Assembly: GCA_020698575.1 (NCBI GenBank)
Contig: CM036241.1
Coordinates: forward strand, 34,345,416-34,409,415
Source of the DNA: Bostrychus sinensis
Lineage: Eukaryota > Chordata > Actinopteri > Gobiiformes > Eleotridae
DNA length: 64,000 bases
Direction: 5' to 3'
The translations under genes and the position numbers were made by a program. Numbering within the stretch: the first letter of the stretch is position 1; each line of letters begins with the position of its first letter. Below are positions 50,518-61,965 of this stretch, in pieces. The notes under the pieces were generated by a model. That model saw nothing but the letters and a program-made list of their open reading frames with translations, had not been told where the DNA came from and did no database searches.

Positions 50518-52087
50518 ATTATTAATTAAGTCATGTATTTATTTGATAAACTGGAACTCTGTAGTGAGGGGAGTTCCTAAAGTGTGTATATTAGCACTGT
50601 ACCTTTACACAGAGACGAGTGAGCATGTCTGTATTGGCTGTATTATGTTTGCCTGGAAAATCCAGACTGATATGTCTCTGTGTTATTCTACAGAGAAATA
50701 TCAGTCTGGTCACCACGCCGTCCGCAGTGATTTACTCAAATCCCAAGCGTACCGTGCATTTTGATTGGTTTATTTAAGTCACGTGTTCTTCGCAAGCAGC
50801 GTCACTCGTACGCGTCTCCTCGCCGACAACAATAAAGATGGCGCACCGAAGAGCTGAGAGTTTGTTTCATTCAGCGGTATGGTACCGTAATGTTGAAATA
50901 ACTCCTTCGTTCCTCCCTCGTGGCTTCACTACTCCGTTTGTTTACTTTCTTACTTTGTTGTCGCTTTGTTAACGTCACGTCCGCCATTTTCTGATTGGCT
51001 AACGCCGCTGTCCGTTAATTCGGGTTTGCTCCGCCCTAGAAATCGAATTGATTGTAAGGCGACCAGACTCATCCGCTGGTTCAGCGGTGAGTCTGGAATT
51101 TCCAGGCAAGTATTATGTTGTATTGTATTGTGTTGTTTGTTGTAAATCATGTTGTGTATTTTGTCTATTGTATTGTAATATTATATATATATTGTAATAT
51201 GTCAAAATTGTAATAATGTATATGTGTATAATATTGTAATTTCATGTTTTGTGTTTTTGGACCTCCTCGAAAATGAGATGCTGCATCTCAGGGGCATTCC
51301 ATTAATAAATTCTATTATGTCTGTATTTGAAGGAGGCTGTCTCAGTTTCAGGCTCCACATCCCATGTCCCAACAAATAACTGTAAAAACACAAATATGTT
51401 GCAGTTTTCAACTGGCCATGTCTTAATTGTCCCAAATAAGACTTAAGACTTTTGTCACTCACTTTATTTACCATCATATTCAAACCTTAGGCCCCAGCTG
51501 TAATTACTTTAACTCTATGTAGCACCACGGCTGGGGTTGATTATGTCCAGCAGACAGAAAGCGAAGAAAAATTTAATATAACATTTTATTTCATTAAAAA
51601 CACAAAAATTACATCCAAATCTGTATCTGGTTTTATTTTAACATACACATTTCTAATATCAATATTTTCGATATTATCAATTCTTTCCTCCTGTGTAGTG
51701 ATATACACTACCTAGAATATGATACGATTCGAGGTACGATACAAGGTAATGTGTATCAATATAGTTGTATCATAGGAAAAAAAAATCAATACATTGATGT
51801 AGTTACTGTATCTTTACACCCCTATTAGTTAAGTAAAAGTTAAGGATTAGTAACCAGTTAATTGATCATTCACAAAGCATTACTTCAACGTTTATAAACA
51901 CCATTGAGTTGTAAACATTGTTATTAATGCTTAATACTTGAGTAATAAGTTCATTCATATAATGCAATCTTTTTCAAAACAATATCTATAAACTGATTAC
52001 TGATTAAAATAATGTTAATCACTTTATTACTGCTTAATAGTGGTAAGCTATTCTAAAGTGTTACCAGAAAATGTTAGGGTTTTCAGA

Positions 52088-52123
<36 letters not shown>

Positions 52124-55100
52124 TTGGTAAATTCAAATGCACTACAATTTGTAACAAAAAATTTGTGACATTTTAGCCACCCTACGCAGACAACAGTGCA
52201 AAAAAGAAAAGTAGAAATAGAAAATGTAGCAAAGTGAAATGTAGATGCCAATGCAACAATGTTTAAATGAGGCAGAGTTAATTGCTTTTTTGCGTGGGTC
52301 TAAAGCTAGTGCTAGAAGTTTAAAGGGGCAATATTAGGCTTTTTCTGGCTTTTTGAAATAATTTTGGACACGTTTACATTAGTATTTCACACTTCATAAC
52401 TGAAAATAATATATATGTATGGAAAACATCCCCTTTTTGGGAGCTGTTATCTTTACTTTGCAGAGAATGCTTGGAAGGTGTCTGTCACCCCTGCTGGCAT
52501 TGGTGGGGAATAGACAGAACATAAAATGGCTATTTAGCACAGCTATTAGCGGCATGATGCTAACAGATAGATAAATGAGCCGCTTCGTAGTGATGCCAAC
52601 TTAAGAGCTGAAATGATCAGAATGAGTCCAGTGATGGTGTATGGGCTTTAGAGAGACGCAGGAGCACTTCCTGGTTTACTGTGTCTGTGTAGAGCTGTGA
52701 GTGTTTTCAACTCTTAAGAAGGGGACAGGCTCAGCATACAGGATTATTCAGACATGCGTGAATGAAACAAAGTACTACACCAGGTGTGTTTTTGAGGTGC
52801 AAACAACATTATAGCATGATTAAAAGCTACAAAATAAATAAATAAATAAATAAATAGCATAATAGGGGACCTTTAAAGTAAAGCTCCAAAGGCGTAATAT
52901 TTAACAGTGGAAAGTTTTTTATATCTTTACTAAAATAAAAGGAGGAAGGTTTAGGTGTTGTTTTGGGAATTGGTCACAGATTTTGGTATTACACCAGGTG
53001 GGGCAGCAAGAGGAAAATAGTGTAATGTTGCTATATAGAATTAAAAATTGTTCAATTCTGAGATATTAGGAGCAAATAAACTTAAAAAGTGTGACTGTGG
53101 GAATTTAGCTGTAACTCAAAGCACACTCCTCATAAATCTTTTGCTTATGTTAATGCAGACGCAGTGCACCAGACTGCCATGTGTGGTAAAGCCCTGCATG
53201 TTGCTGAGGGCCCTGCCAGAGCTGTCTGTCATCTTTCAGCAGGCCTGGAGTTTCCTTGTCAGCTCAGTCTGTCCCACACTGTAACGCGGTCATCCCTCTG
53301 ATTCTCTGTGGCTCCAAGTGTGTCATGCTAACTGTACACAGTCCAGTGACAAAAGGGCTGGAAATAACATGCGCCGGCTTTACATCATTGTGTGTGCGAT
53401 AGTGTGAGAGGCGCCAGTGTGTAGCGCAATGCCAAGGTCTGCTTTCTCTGGTTACCCATCAGCTGCCAGCCACAGCCCTTCTCTAAGGCAGGTATGTTTA
53501 TAAGTATAGGACCATACACTCATTCAATACAAACATGATCATGTAACAAGTGTGATCCAGCTCTAACTCTGTTGTATCTCTTTGTGCCATTTAGATGTTG
53601 CATTTACTGATATCATTCTAATCTAATGATAAATTATGTTCTGAAGCCCTGAGCATTTATTTTCATATGCACAGTAAGGAAACCTGTTTCCCTGTACAAT
53701 GAAATTCTTTCTTTGCTGCCCACGCCAATACATAAAATCTGAGGTATAAAATAATAATAATAGCATTTAAAAGAGCATGCAAAATACTATAATATAAATA
53801 TATAAATACAATAATATAATATATATAAATATAAACTGTGCATAAGTATATACTATGTACATAAATGTGTGAGGTAGTGTGCTACAGGTTGGTACAGCCA
53901 TAGAGTTCTGTTTTGTCCCAAGGGGTTGTCTCAAGTAATTAAATAGTCTTATGGAAAAGTGCTTCTTGGGACTATCAAATGTAAGAAATTGTTGCAGCAA
54001 TAGAGTTAGTTTTTCAGTAAAAAACAATACAAAACAAAAAATAAATAAATTCAAATATGTTTTGTTGATATATTTTAAGACAACTGTAATTGGTCACCCA
54101 AACCAACCCTGGGACATAGTCACTGCGTTTACATGCAGGGCATAGCATACTCCAACTATATGCTCACTGTCCGTCTTTAGTCTGATTTCTCCAGAGAACT
54201 GTTCAAACCACTTTAGTCTTGATCTACTGCAGAGCAGAGATCTGAAATACTAAGAGCACATTGCTGTGAGGTATTCAAGTGGATTTACCAGCAGAGCTAA
54301 AACTTTGGAGTGCTAAATGCTACTAAAAACCTTGTAATTTATACAGTGATACCAATAAATGTAAACATTAACACTATTACTTTATTAAATAAAGCTTTAA
54401 AAAGAAAAAAAAAAAATTCCTTGTATAGGGGCGACAGTAGCTTAATTAGTAAAGACTAGTACAATGTAGGTTGGAGGTTCAATCACCGCTACCAGCATTG
54501 CATACTGTCGTTGTGTCCTTGGACAAGACACTTTACCCACCTTGCCTATGTATGAATGTGTTAGTGCGATCCTGTGTTTGATGGCAGGGCAGCTGTGGCT
54601 ACGGAGGTAGCTCACCACCACTGAGTGTGGCTGAGGAGTGAATGAATAATACAATGTAAAGTGCATCGAGTATCTAGAAAAACATATATAAATCCAATGC
54701 ATTATTGTTATTAATAGATAGTAACTCTCACGCAGCTCCATAAAATGTGTGAGTAGGCCTCACAACACTGCACTGAAGTTGTTGTGCCTGTGGACTGAGT
54801 GCTCCTGCATGCCACTCCTAGCTTAATCAGAGTGTGCTCTATACATGCAGCAGTAGTCTGATGGACTGCATTAGTTACTTCACTCTGATTAAGAGAAATT
54901 CAAATGAGTACCCTCTCAATTGTGGTCCCAGGTTTGCTGTTTAAAACTACTCCTATAATTGTAGAAAGGCATTCGGATTGTTTGTTAATTGGATTGTTTG
55001 TTAATTGGGATATTGTGTTAATGCATTGATAATTACTGATTATAACTTTTCTGTTATTTACTCAAAGTGAACTATGCAACAACAACAAAAAAAATTTTAT

Positions 55101-58100
55101 TTAACAAAAAGTGTGTTCCCTCACGCTGATGAAATGGTAAGTTCCTCCACTTGTCATGCAGCAGACTAGGGCTTGGAGAAACTTTAGCCACAGGGTCTCT
55201 ATTTACCCCAAGCCCGGGTAAGTGGAGATGACTGCATCAGGAATAGAGAATCAGCTAAAAGCGACTTTATTTTCCATGCCAAAAAGCAAGAAATATATAT
55301 TTTTACCTAAAATTCAAATGCAAGGCTGCTTTTGCATTTGTCTCGATGCCAGACATTTCTCAGCCCTGTGTGGATTGGTAGAAAACACACAGATACTAAA
55401 TGACTCTAAATGCAACCATACACTTTTTATTTTATAAGCTGTAATACTGGTTGTGGAGGCGGGGATACAGTTGTGTGTCATTTCCCATTCCTCAAGCTAA
55501 TTACTGAGTGTGTTCCAACGGTGAGGGCGCACACCGACAAACAAATACCGACGCACTGCGTAAGTGAGTACCACGGAAGTGCACGCAGAGGCTGTTGAAC
55601 CAGTCAGAGCAGGGCATGAGGAAGACGAGGACACTGACTCAGCAGCAGCAGACAAACACACAGGACTTTGACATAAGGACAGCTGTCATAGCAGAGAAAT
55701 GGATCAATGAGACACTTTATGCATAACAGACCCACGACGAGTTTTTGAGAATGTGAAAAAAAAAAGTCTAAAAAGCTCCCCTCTCTCCTCCCCACATTAG
55801 CTACATTTACATTTTACTCCAGTGTATAAAGACATGCACAATCTTGGACAACCAATGAAAGTGTCCCTGATCTGAATGGCACCATCTTGTCTTGTGTGTG
55901 ATTGGTCAAAAAATTCAGTGCCCTCTCTAATTCCCCCTCTGTTGTTTTTTCTCAGATGACTTCTATTATGCTGGGCTGTTGACTGAATAATTAGTTTTCC
56001 TCATATACAGGGCAAAAAAAAACAAAACAAAAAAAAAAAAACAGATAATGCATCCTTAAAGGACCCCTATTTTTGTGCTTTTTTTCTCAAAAGCTGAAAA
56101 CATTCGGTCCAACAGCTTTACGTAGAATGTTTTTGACGTTCTATTAATTTCTTCTCAAGTTTAGATAAAAAAGATAAGTGAGAAAAACATTACTCTTGAT
56201 GTCTCATTCCACTTGTGTTTATTTATTTTTTTTAAGCTGAATATGTCTCGGCACCGGAGTTTATCTGTGACTCAACCTGACTAATTCATCTGGCTCTGCT
56301 GTGACTGACTTACTCTATATCAGTGTAAACTGTCAGTGAACCCTAACCTGTTTGCATTCAAGCACACTTATTTAATCCAGTCACAACCACAGCGTGAACT
56401 ATTAAAGTCAACAAAAGGTGTTTACAGTGTTTTGTGATGCATGCAGATGAATGTAAGCATGCATCAATCATTAGTCTCCACACAAGTGATCAAATTTTGA
56501 CTGGAAAGAGAAGCTGCATTGGGTCATGGACTTTATAAAGTTTGGAGATATTGCAGGAAACAAACATTAAAGGGGATAAATTGTGCTTTTATTCATATTT
56601 TTAAATCAATTTTGGTCACCTCTGGAGCAGCATTGCACTTTTTATAACCTTTAAAAACGTAAAAAGCATTTTTTTATGAAGTGCTCTGTTGGTACCATAA
56701 AGAAACAGTTGAAGAGACCAGCAGAGGGCACCAGAGTGCAGAATGTTGCTGTCTTTTGAACATATAATCAAAGAAAAAGAGCACTTCACTTCCTTCAAGC
56801 TATATATACAAAATCAACTTTCCTGAGCTTTCTACCATGTTATAATGTTGTTACCTCATCAAAAGCATACCTGGAGTTGAGTTTTGCTTCATTCACGCCT
56901 CTTTAAGTAATCCTGTATTCTCTGGCACGGCTGTTCTGAGACCTCAAAACACTTGGTTGCATGAACCCCCAACCACTCCAGGAACCAATCAACAATTCTG
57001 ACACATCCATCTCGTTCATTTATCCAAAAAAAAAAGGTGTACAGCTCTGATTCTTCACAGCTCTTTTTAAATGGCATCATACAGAAAGTTAAATGAAGTG
57101 CTCTTTTTCTTTGATTATATGTTCAAAATATCACAACACTTCAACTGTTTCTTTATGGCACCAGTAGAGTACTTATTAGAAACGTTTTCTTTTAGGCACA
57201 TAATGTTTTTAAAGGTTGTAAAACGTGCAATACTGTTCTAAAGGAGGCAATGATTGGTTTAAAAAATATGAATAAAAGCTACCATTTAACAGGCAGTTTG
57301 GAAAAGCTGTCTATTATGATTTTGCTCGTTGGATCCAGCCCTTGTCCATATATCTAAAGGTCACATGATTCACCTGCTCAGTGCTGTATAAAGTTATGTC
57401 TCTAACAGCCTGTCTGACATTTTTGTGTAAATTTGAGGTAAATGCTTAGTGGAGAGTTCTGTGTACAGTTCTCCCGAGACAGAGCGGCCTGGCAGCTCGC
57501 AGCCTGCCTGTACATGCCTGCTGTGTGCTGCTGCTGCTGCTGTCACCACGCCTTCAGGCCCCAAAACAGCCCCATTAGTGTGCACTCAGCGACAGTTCAC
57601 ACTCCATACTACGCGCAGTCTTTGGCAACGCGCGCTGTTCACTTCTGATCAGTCTGTCAGCAGTGTATCAGTCAAGACTGCAGTGTAAAAACATTAGGTA
57701 ATCCTCTCATAATGCCTTAAAAGGGGCAAGTCTCAAACCTTAGTACAGGACGTTTGTAGGAGCAAGCACAACTCATTTCAAAATTCAGCTTTGGCTCTTT
57801 TGTGTCACATGGCGTTGGCACCGCGACTGGCATCTGTGGAATACGACAGGGAAGTGCTCTCGGGTGGGAACGATCGACATAGTTTGTGAATGTTGCTGCA
57901 GGTATAAATGAGAGATGAATGGCAGCAGAAAATGGAGCGGAGCCTGCGGAGGAATGCGCAAACCCACCTAACCACCTCCCACAGGCTGCCGGCAGAGCAG
58001 GCACGCACATGCGACCAGTGCCCGGCCCAGGAAGAGGTGCCACCGATACGCACTCGCAGCAGTGGCAGCAGGACTCGGCGAGATAACGCAGAAATAACAA

Positions 58101-58784
58101 CAAATATACTACAATGTTGCCATCCTTTTGTGCTGGACACTCTGCTGTTTCTTATCTACTGAGTGGACTAAGTTTCATGCACTCTTTTTCTTCATTTCTC
58201 TTTGGGTTACGTTGTATTTTGTCATGCAGCCACATTTAGCCTATTAACAACTTTCTTGACATTGTTAACAATTGTGATTATATTTTGCCTTTATCTGTAT
58301 AAGCTTATAGTCTAGGTGCAAGGCCAAAAATCAGTCATTAGTAGTATTGCTTCAAAGAAAAATAAAACAGATTAAGGAATAAAACCCCACAATTTTAATA
58401 TGTTCATCGTAAAAGACCTGCAATTTAGTTATCTCTTGTTTTATATAAAAAGTAAAACAATTCCACCTGCCTTGAAATAAACCACTTTGACACACTTAAC
58501 CACATTTAACACGTTTCGCATAAGAAGCATGCAGGTTTCGAGGTTTGCGGGGGTCTCTAAGTCTGCGTGTGGCCGTGGTGGTGATGCTGTGCTGGTGTGT
58601 TATTAAGTTTGGAGAAAGTAGAGGTTAAACATTAACTGTGCTGAAGGTCGGGGGTGACACCGGGAGGGGGCAGGTGATGAGAGCAGGGAAAAGGGAGACA
58701 AACTTACAGCCAGTTGCTGGCGTTGGCCGAGAGAAGCGCGAAGCAGAGCATCAGGACACAGCGTAACACATATTCCCTGGTCAT
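40799..58784 (-). CDS. wnt4: Wnt4 secreted signalling glycoprotein, six coding exons
   Basis: Wnt4 is a lipid-modified secreted ligand for Frizzled receptors, with roles in kidney, gonad and axis morphogenesis. Coding exons in transcript order are 58784-58708, 43222-43141, 43025-42872, 42259/42260-42129, 42040-41898 and 41269-40799, all with GT-AG borders on the minus strand, giving 352 residues. A signal peptide covers about residues 1-22. The mature part has 24 cysteines, the Wnt number. The palmitoleoylation motif CHGVSGSC places the acylated serine at 212. N-glycosylation sequons are NCS at 88 and NRT at 298. The C-terminus KMVEMHTCR and the motif FDGATEVE are Wnt4-specific; several residues (KAMPPFRK, VEQRK) look more like fish wnt4a than wnt4b from memory. 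The exon usually spanning residues 26-104 is split here by a 115-bp intron. Intron 1 is 15,485 bp. The gene is convergent with cdc42. Confidence 0.96.
41540..41850 (+). repeat. wnt4: SINE-like tail in the last wnt4 intron
   Basis: Contains CTCTAAATTGCCCCTAGTG, AATGAATGTGAGAGTGAATGG, CCAGGGTGTACCCCGCC and GGATAGGCTCCAG, ending in a (AAAT)n run. Related tails occur at 31165-31365 (reverse) and 60095-60275 (forward). Confidence 0.65.
42748..42796. repeat. wnt4: (TA)n microsatellite in wnt4 intron 3
   Basis: About 24 uninterrupted TA units within the 611-bp third intron, roughly 75 bases from the nearest exon end (42872). Length is likely to vary between individuals. Confidence 0.92.
43141..43222 (-). 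CDS. wnt4: wnt4 coding exon 2 (first half of the split exon)
   Basis: The exon encodes the last base of L26 and residues 27-53 (YLAKLSSVGS to IQRQ). The acceptor is CAG at 43223-43225 and the donor CAG|GTACCA at 43141/43140. Reading on past the donor meets an in-frame stop after eleven intron codons, so splicing to the next exon is required to keep the conserved VQICKR continuation. Confidence 0.93.
44200..44590 (-). repeat. wnt4: Family B copy, reverse, wnt4 intron 1
   Basis: Reverse-complement family blocks: CTGCCATAAAGAAACAGGTG, TGAATGATGCCATTATAC, GGTCAGTGTTTCCTGGAGTG and TCTGAGGCCTCAGAAACTC. The outer end near 44200 is unclear. Confidence 0.55.
44944..45420 (+). mobile_element. Family A element, near full length
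   Basis: It starts AGGTCCCCTGTTATGC after TTAA (44940-44943) and ends GCATAATATGGCCCCT before TTGA, a one-base variant of TTAA. The inverted ends match across about 18 bases. It shows the family internal blocks CCAGGAAGTGCTCCTG and ATACATTATTTTAAG. Confidence 0.8.
46384..46934 (-). mobile_element. Family A element, reverse orientation
   Basis: The right end CATAATAAGGGACC precedes TTAA at 46935-46938. Reverse-complement family blocks are present (CTCCAGGACACAACATTATAACATGG near 46861-46885 in part). The left end is diverged near 46370-46390. Confidence 0.6.
48890..49440. repeat. wnt4: Two adjacent family C copies in wnt4 intron 1
   Basis: A first copy spans about 48890-49125 and a second about 49129-49432, the latter with ends TTTTGAATAGCTCACACTATG and GAGATATTCAAAAGTGTTAC. 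Both share TTTACAAAGCATT, TTCAACATTAATAAA and ATAAACATTGTTATTACT. Confidence 0.65.
50434..50522. repeat. wnt4: Compound (ATT)n-(GTT)n microsatellite
   Basis: A run of ATT units changes into GTT units at about 50482 and returns briefly to ATT. It accounts for the poly-leucine open frame in this stretch, which is not a gene. Confidence 0.92.
50649..51109. mobile_element. MULE-like nonautonomous element in wnt4 intron 1
   Basis: Terminal inverted repeat TTGCCTGGAAA (left) and TTTCCAGGCAA (right), extending imperfectly to CCAGACT/AGTCTGG, is flanked by an exact 9-bp direct repeat GTATTATGT (50640-50648 and 51110-51118). A 9-bp duplication is typical of Mutator-like elements. The interior is CpG-rich (around 50740-51050) with an AAGATGGCG motif at about 50835. 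No transposase is encoded. The perfect duplication suggests recent insertion. Confidence 0.8.
51560..52070. repeat. wnt4: Family C copy next to another repeat end
   Basis: From 51829 to 52070 the family C sequence ends in AGCTATTCTAAAGTGTTACC. Just before it, about 51690-51825, is sequence with ATACGATTCGAGGTACGATAC ending in TTTACACCCCTA, the typical end of another fish repeat whose other end was not found. Confidence 0.5.
52324..52872 (-). mobile_element. Family A element, full length
   Basis: Flanked by TTAA at 52320-52323 and 52873-52876. The ends AGGGGCAATATTAGGCTT and AGCATAATAGGGGACCT are imperfect inverted repeats. This copy, 549 bp, is the best reference for the family in the window. 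A short (AAAT)n run occurs at about 52833-52855. Confidence 0.8.
54427..54712 (+). repeat. wnt4: SINE-like element, near complete
   Basis: tRNA-like head GGCGACAGTAGCTTAATTAG and GGAGGTTCAATCACCGC, body CATTGCATACTGTCGTTGTG and CACCACTGAGTGTGGCTG, tail ATATATAAATCCAATGC. Head boxes are mutated, so transcription from it is unlikely. Confidence 0.65.
56570..57290. repeat. wnt4: Two family B copies, head to head
   Basis: A reverse copy starts at about 56570 (TTAAAGGGGATAAATTGTGC) and runs to about 56800, where a forward copy begins (ATACAAAATCAACTTTCCTG) and runs to about 57290 with all family blocks, including CACTCCAGGAACCAATCAAC and GTACTTATTAGAAACG. The forward copy is the most complete of the family here. 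Confidence 0.6.
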
Positions 58785-59290
58785 CTCGGCACACACGCGG
58801 GATAATCCTCAGCACGGAGGGTCTCCGAGGGAACAGAACAGCGGCGGATTGTTAATCCATCACCCTGCATCCAATGGACGTCCCGTGGACATGCAGCGGA
58901 CACGCACGGGGAAGCGCTTCGCCTCCCTCGCACTCCACTCCAACCCACTCCACGCGGGAGGATGCGCTCTCAGGACTTCCCTCAGCTGCCACTTGTTACT
59001 TCTTCTCGGGGTCACGGACACAGTCCACTCCGCTGACTCTGAAGCTGAGTTGAACGCAGCTTGTGGGGCGCGGGTTTTACTCTCCGTGAACTCTATGTAA
59101 ACTCCTGTCACAAAAAAAGTTGCGCGCCTCATGCAGCGCGCCCCGAGCTCTGTGCGTCTGGCAGCGCAGGAGCGTGTGTGAGCCTTTAGCAGAGCCTGAG
59201 CGGAGGGGCGGTACGACGACACTGAGGTATGGCACAGAGAAGGATCAGGGATGAGGAGGCGGGTTCACTGCTCCGTACTCACTGCGAGAG
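58785..59290 (-). promoter_or_regulatory. wnt4: wnt4 5' UTR and CpG-rich promoter region
   Basis: Directly upstream of the wnt4 start codon on the minus strand, the sequence becomes CpG-rich in otherwise AT-rich DNA, with an Sp1-type GC box GGGGCGG at 59205-59211 on the plus strand and CGCG clusters near 59120-59140. No strong TATA box was found; a TTTAAATAG at about 59416-59424 (minus reading) is a weak candidate. The start site is not resolved. A second GC-rich patch lies inside intron 1 at about 57930-58090. Confidence 0.6.
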
Positions 59291-60094
59291 AGTGTGTTTT
59301 AGAGCCCCCCTGGGAGGATGCAATAGCACAGCCATTCACTACGGCCCTCCTCCTCAACCTCCCTCCAACACACACACCGCTGTCACACACTAGGCCAACT
59401 ACTCCGTGGTCAGGGCTATTTAAAGGACTCCAGCAAAATGTGTGCATTAGAAAGCAGAAGATTTCAAGGATATGACAAATGTGAGCCATGCAGCTGAGTG
59501 AGGGAAAGACAGGGACACTGTGATGAGGATAAAGTGAGGAGGCTAACAAGATAAATGGTCATTCAAACAAACTGCAAAGAGTGATCCAAATATACCAAGT
59601 ACGTCAAGCTTAATTATGGGTGAAAAGTGTATAAAAAGGTACACAAATATGGCAGATATTTTTGTTCTGAGCATCCCTGCCACATGAAACACAGAGTGTC
59701 TGGAGATGCACTGAAAAGAGCTTACACAGGGCACACTGACAGAGCCACATCAACGAAGTGACTGCAACAAACTTTATTTGGTGCTTTGTATTTGGAGATC
59801 TCACAGTAGTTTAAGAGCTTAGCTTATTCTTGACCATCCACACTTATCCAAGACTCACTGATTTCCTTAGATACTTTTTTAATCCTGACAGGAATTCTGA
59901 TTCCAGAAGCAGCATCACCGAAATTACAAAAGGCAGCATGCAACCATTAGTATTACTCCAGCTGTTGAAAAAAAATGAATAAAAACATATAATGAAAAAT
60001 ATAACATTTGTTTATTGCAGTATTATTGCAGTGTTTTTTTCCTTTCATGAAACAGTAGTTAAAAGATGTATACTCTTTAACGCATGTGTTAGCT

Positions 60095-60275
60095 GAATTG
60101 GTGACTCTAAATTGCCCCTAATGAATGAATGTGAGAGTGAATGTCTCTGTGTCAGCCCTGAGAATTGCTCGGCACTGACCAGGGTGTACCCTGCCTATGG
60201 GCCATAGATGCTGGGATAGGCCCGAGTCACCCATGACCCCTAAGGGTCAGTGGAAGAAGATGAATGAATACTACA
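60095..60275 (+). repeat. SINE-like tail upstream of wnt4
   Basis: GACTCTAAATTGCCCCTAATG, CCAGGGTGTACCCTGCC and CTGGGATAGGCCC match the tail at 41540-41850. The head is missing. Confidence 0.6.
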
Positions 60276-60324
60276 AAGAGTAAATTGGCTTGTTAAATAA
60301 TTACATGTTTTGAAATCTTATTTG

Positions 60325-60848
60325 TTCCCATGTTATGCTTTGTTCAGGTTTTTAAAATAAACATGGACGCCTTTGCATTAGTACTTCACTTTTTTAACTT
60401 AAAATAATGTATATGTGTGAAAAATGTATGTTTTTAGGGCTCTGTTACTTTCAGTTTGCACTGAACGTTTTGCACAGTCGCCCCCTGCTGGCAATGTTGG
60501 GGCCAGAGCATAAAATGGCTATTTAGTACAACTTTCAGCAACATGATGCTACCAGATAGATAAATGAGTGGACTGCTTTGTAGTGACAGCAATTTAAGCA
60601 TTGAAATGATCAGGACAAGTCCAGTTATATGGCCTTTAGAAATGAACAGAGGCACTTCCTGGTTTCACAAGTCTATGTAGAGCCATGAGACCGAGTGTTT
60701 TTAGGTCTTGGGAAGGGCAGCAACCATTGCATACAGAATTAATGCATAAATGAAACTACATACAACTCCAGGTATGTTTTTGAGGTGCAAACAATACTAT
60801 AACATAGTTAAAAGATTAAAAAAGTTGAATTAGCATAACAGGGGACCT
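60325..60848 (-). mobile_element. Family A element upstream of wnt4
   Basis: The right end GCATAACAGGGGACCT precedes TTAA (60849-60852). The interior in reverse orientation has GCCCCCTGCTGGCAATG and AGATAGATAAATGAGT. The left end near 60325 is degraded. Confidence 0.7.
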
Positions 60849-61841
60849 TTAAACAAAAGAGGCCATATAGGATAGGGATTCTTTTAGCTCCAGTGTTTCA
60901 GTTTTACCAACAGTGCATGTGGAAAGAGCTGTAAAACCCGTAGCAGACACTCCACACATGGGTCCAGTCTGAAGCCTGTCCGTCTGTCTCTCCTCCTGTG
61001 TGAGTGTGTGCTGGGAGGCAGCCGCGGTTGAGGTTTAGCCTTTGTGCATATGTGTGGAGTCTAATCTCACTTCACTTATTGGGTTTGGGGAGCTAAGAAT
61101 ATACTCTGCCAGGACGGGACACTTCCAGCTGTGTGCAGTGTGGCTCCCGGCAGCCAGACACACACACACACACACACACGGTTCACTGTTTGGTAAGTAA
61201 GTGGATGAGATAAGGTGCATTGATCCCTCAGGGGCCAGTTAGCTGCATCCAATGTGAATCAATTGGGAAAGGACAGAAGGCAAACAGCATCTGACAGAAC
61301 AGATTTTCTGAGTGCAAAGTGTGCAGGTTCCTCTCACAGTGGAGGCCAGTGAGAACACGCTGACCTGTACTGACTGTCTGTGTTTCTCCTCCAAATTGTT
61401 CCGGTTCACTTAGAGACACACACCTGTGCTGGAGAGCATGCAACACTCGCCCCATGTTACACATCTAAGAGCTGTTGCTGGTGAATTGAAAATGAACAGG
61501 CCGAGAGAAATAACACTGAACATGTCTCATCTGCCTGGCTCTGCTGCGGATGGACCAACAGAGGGAGAGAGTGAGTAAGGTCCTTCATTGATGATCAGGA
61601 ATTTCAAAATAGGATCAGCCTTTATCTTCAGTTTTGTCTCCAAGCCACCACATAACACTTACAATAAATTAACATGACAATCAAATTAGCATTCCTTCTA
61701 TTCTCTGTAATGAACTAGAAATTTGAGGGCCCACACTCCAAAACTTATATTTTACTTATATTTAAACAGTGCATACAGTAGTTTTACTTATACATGCAGG
61801 TAGAGAAATTTAAATTATGGCCTCAAATATAACCAGTGTTT

Positions 61842-61965
61842 AAAGGGGACATATAATGCTTTATTTTTAAACCAATCTTTGCCACCAACAGCACTGCATG
61901 TTTCACAACCTATAAAAACATTATCTGAGTAAAAAATAATATTTCCAATAATTACTTTACTAGTT
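61842..61965 (-). repeat. Family B end fragment, reverse
   Basis: TTTAAAGGGGACATATAATGC, then ACCAATCTTTGCCACCAACAG and CATTATCTGAG match one end of family B in reverse orientation. The rest is lost. Confidence 0.5.

Larger units (their letters stand above)
43223..58707 (-). other. wnt4: wnt4 intron 1, 15.5 kb
   Basis: This intron makes up most of the wnt4 locus. It holds at least six inverted-repeat elements (44200-44590, 44944-45420, 46384-46934, 52324-52872, 56570-57290 and 50649-51109), AT-rich elements at 48890-49440 and 51829-52070, a SINE-like copy at 54427-54712 and several microsatellites. Unique stretches without detected repeats are about 45450-46190, 47220-47500, 47800-48470, 53050-53700 and 57420-58160; these are where intronic enhancers would be sought. 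No second gene is seen inside. Confidence 0.8.

Noticed and set aside
50408..50764. Open frame of 118 codons with a poly-leucine run
   Set aside because: The leucines come from the compound ATT/GTT microsatellite; the remainder has no protein character and enters the MULE-like element.
57908..58162. Overlapping open frames on both strands near wnt4 exon 1
   Set aside because: GC-rich sequence with few stops; no recognisable domain and not spliced to wnt4.
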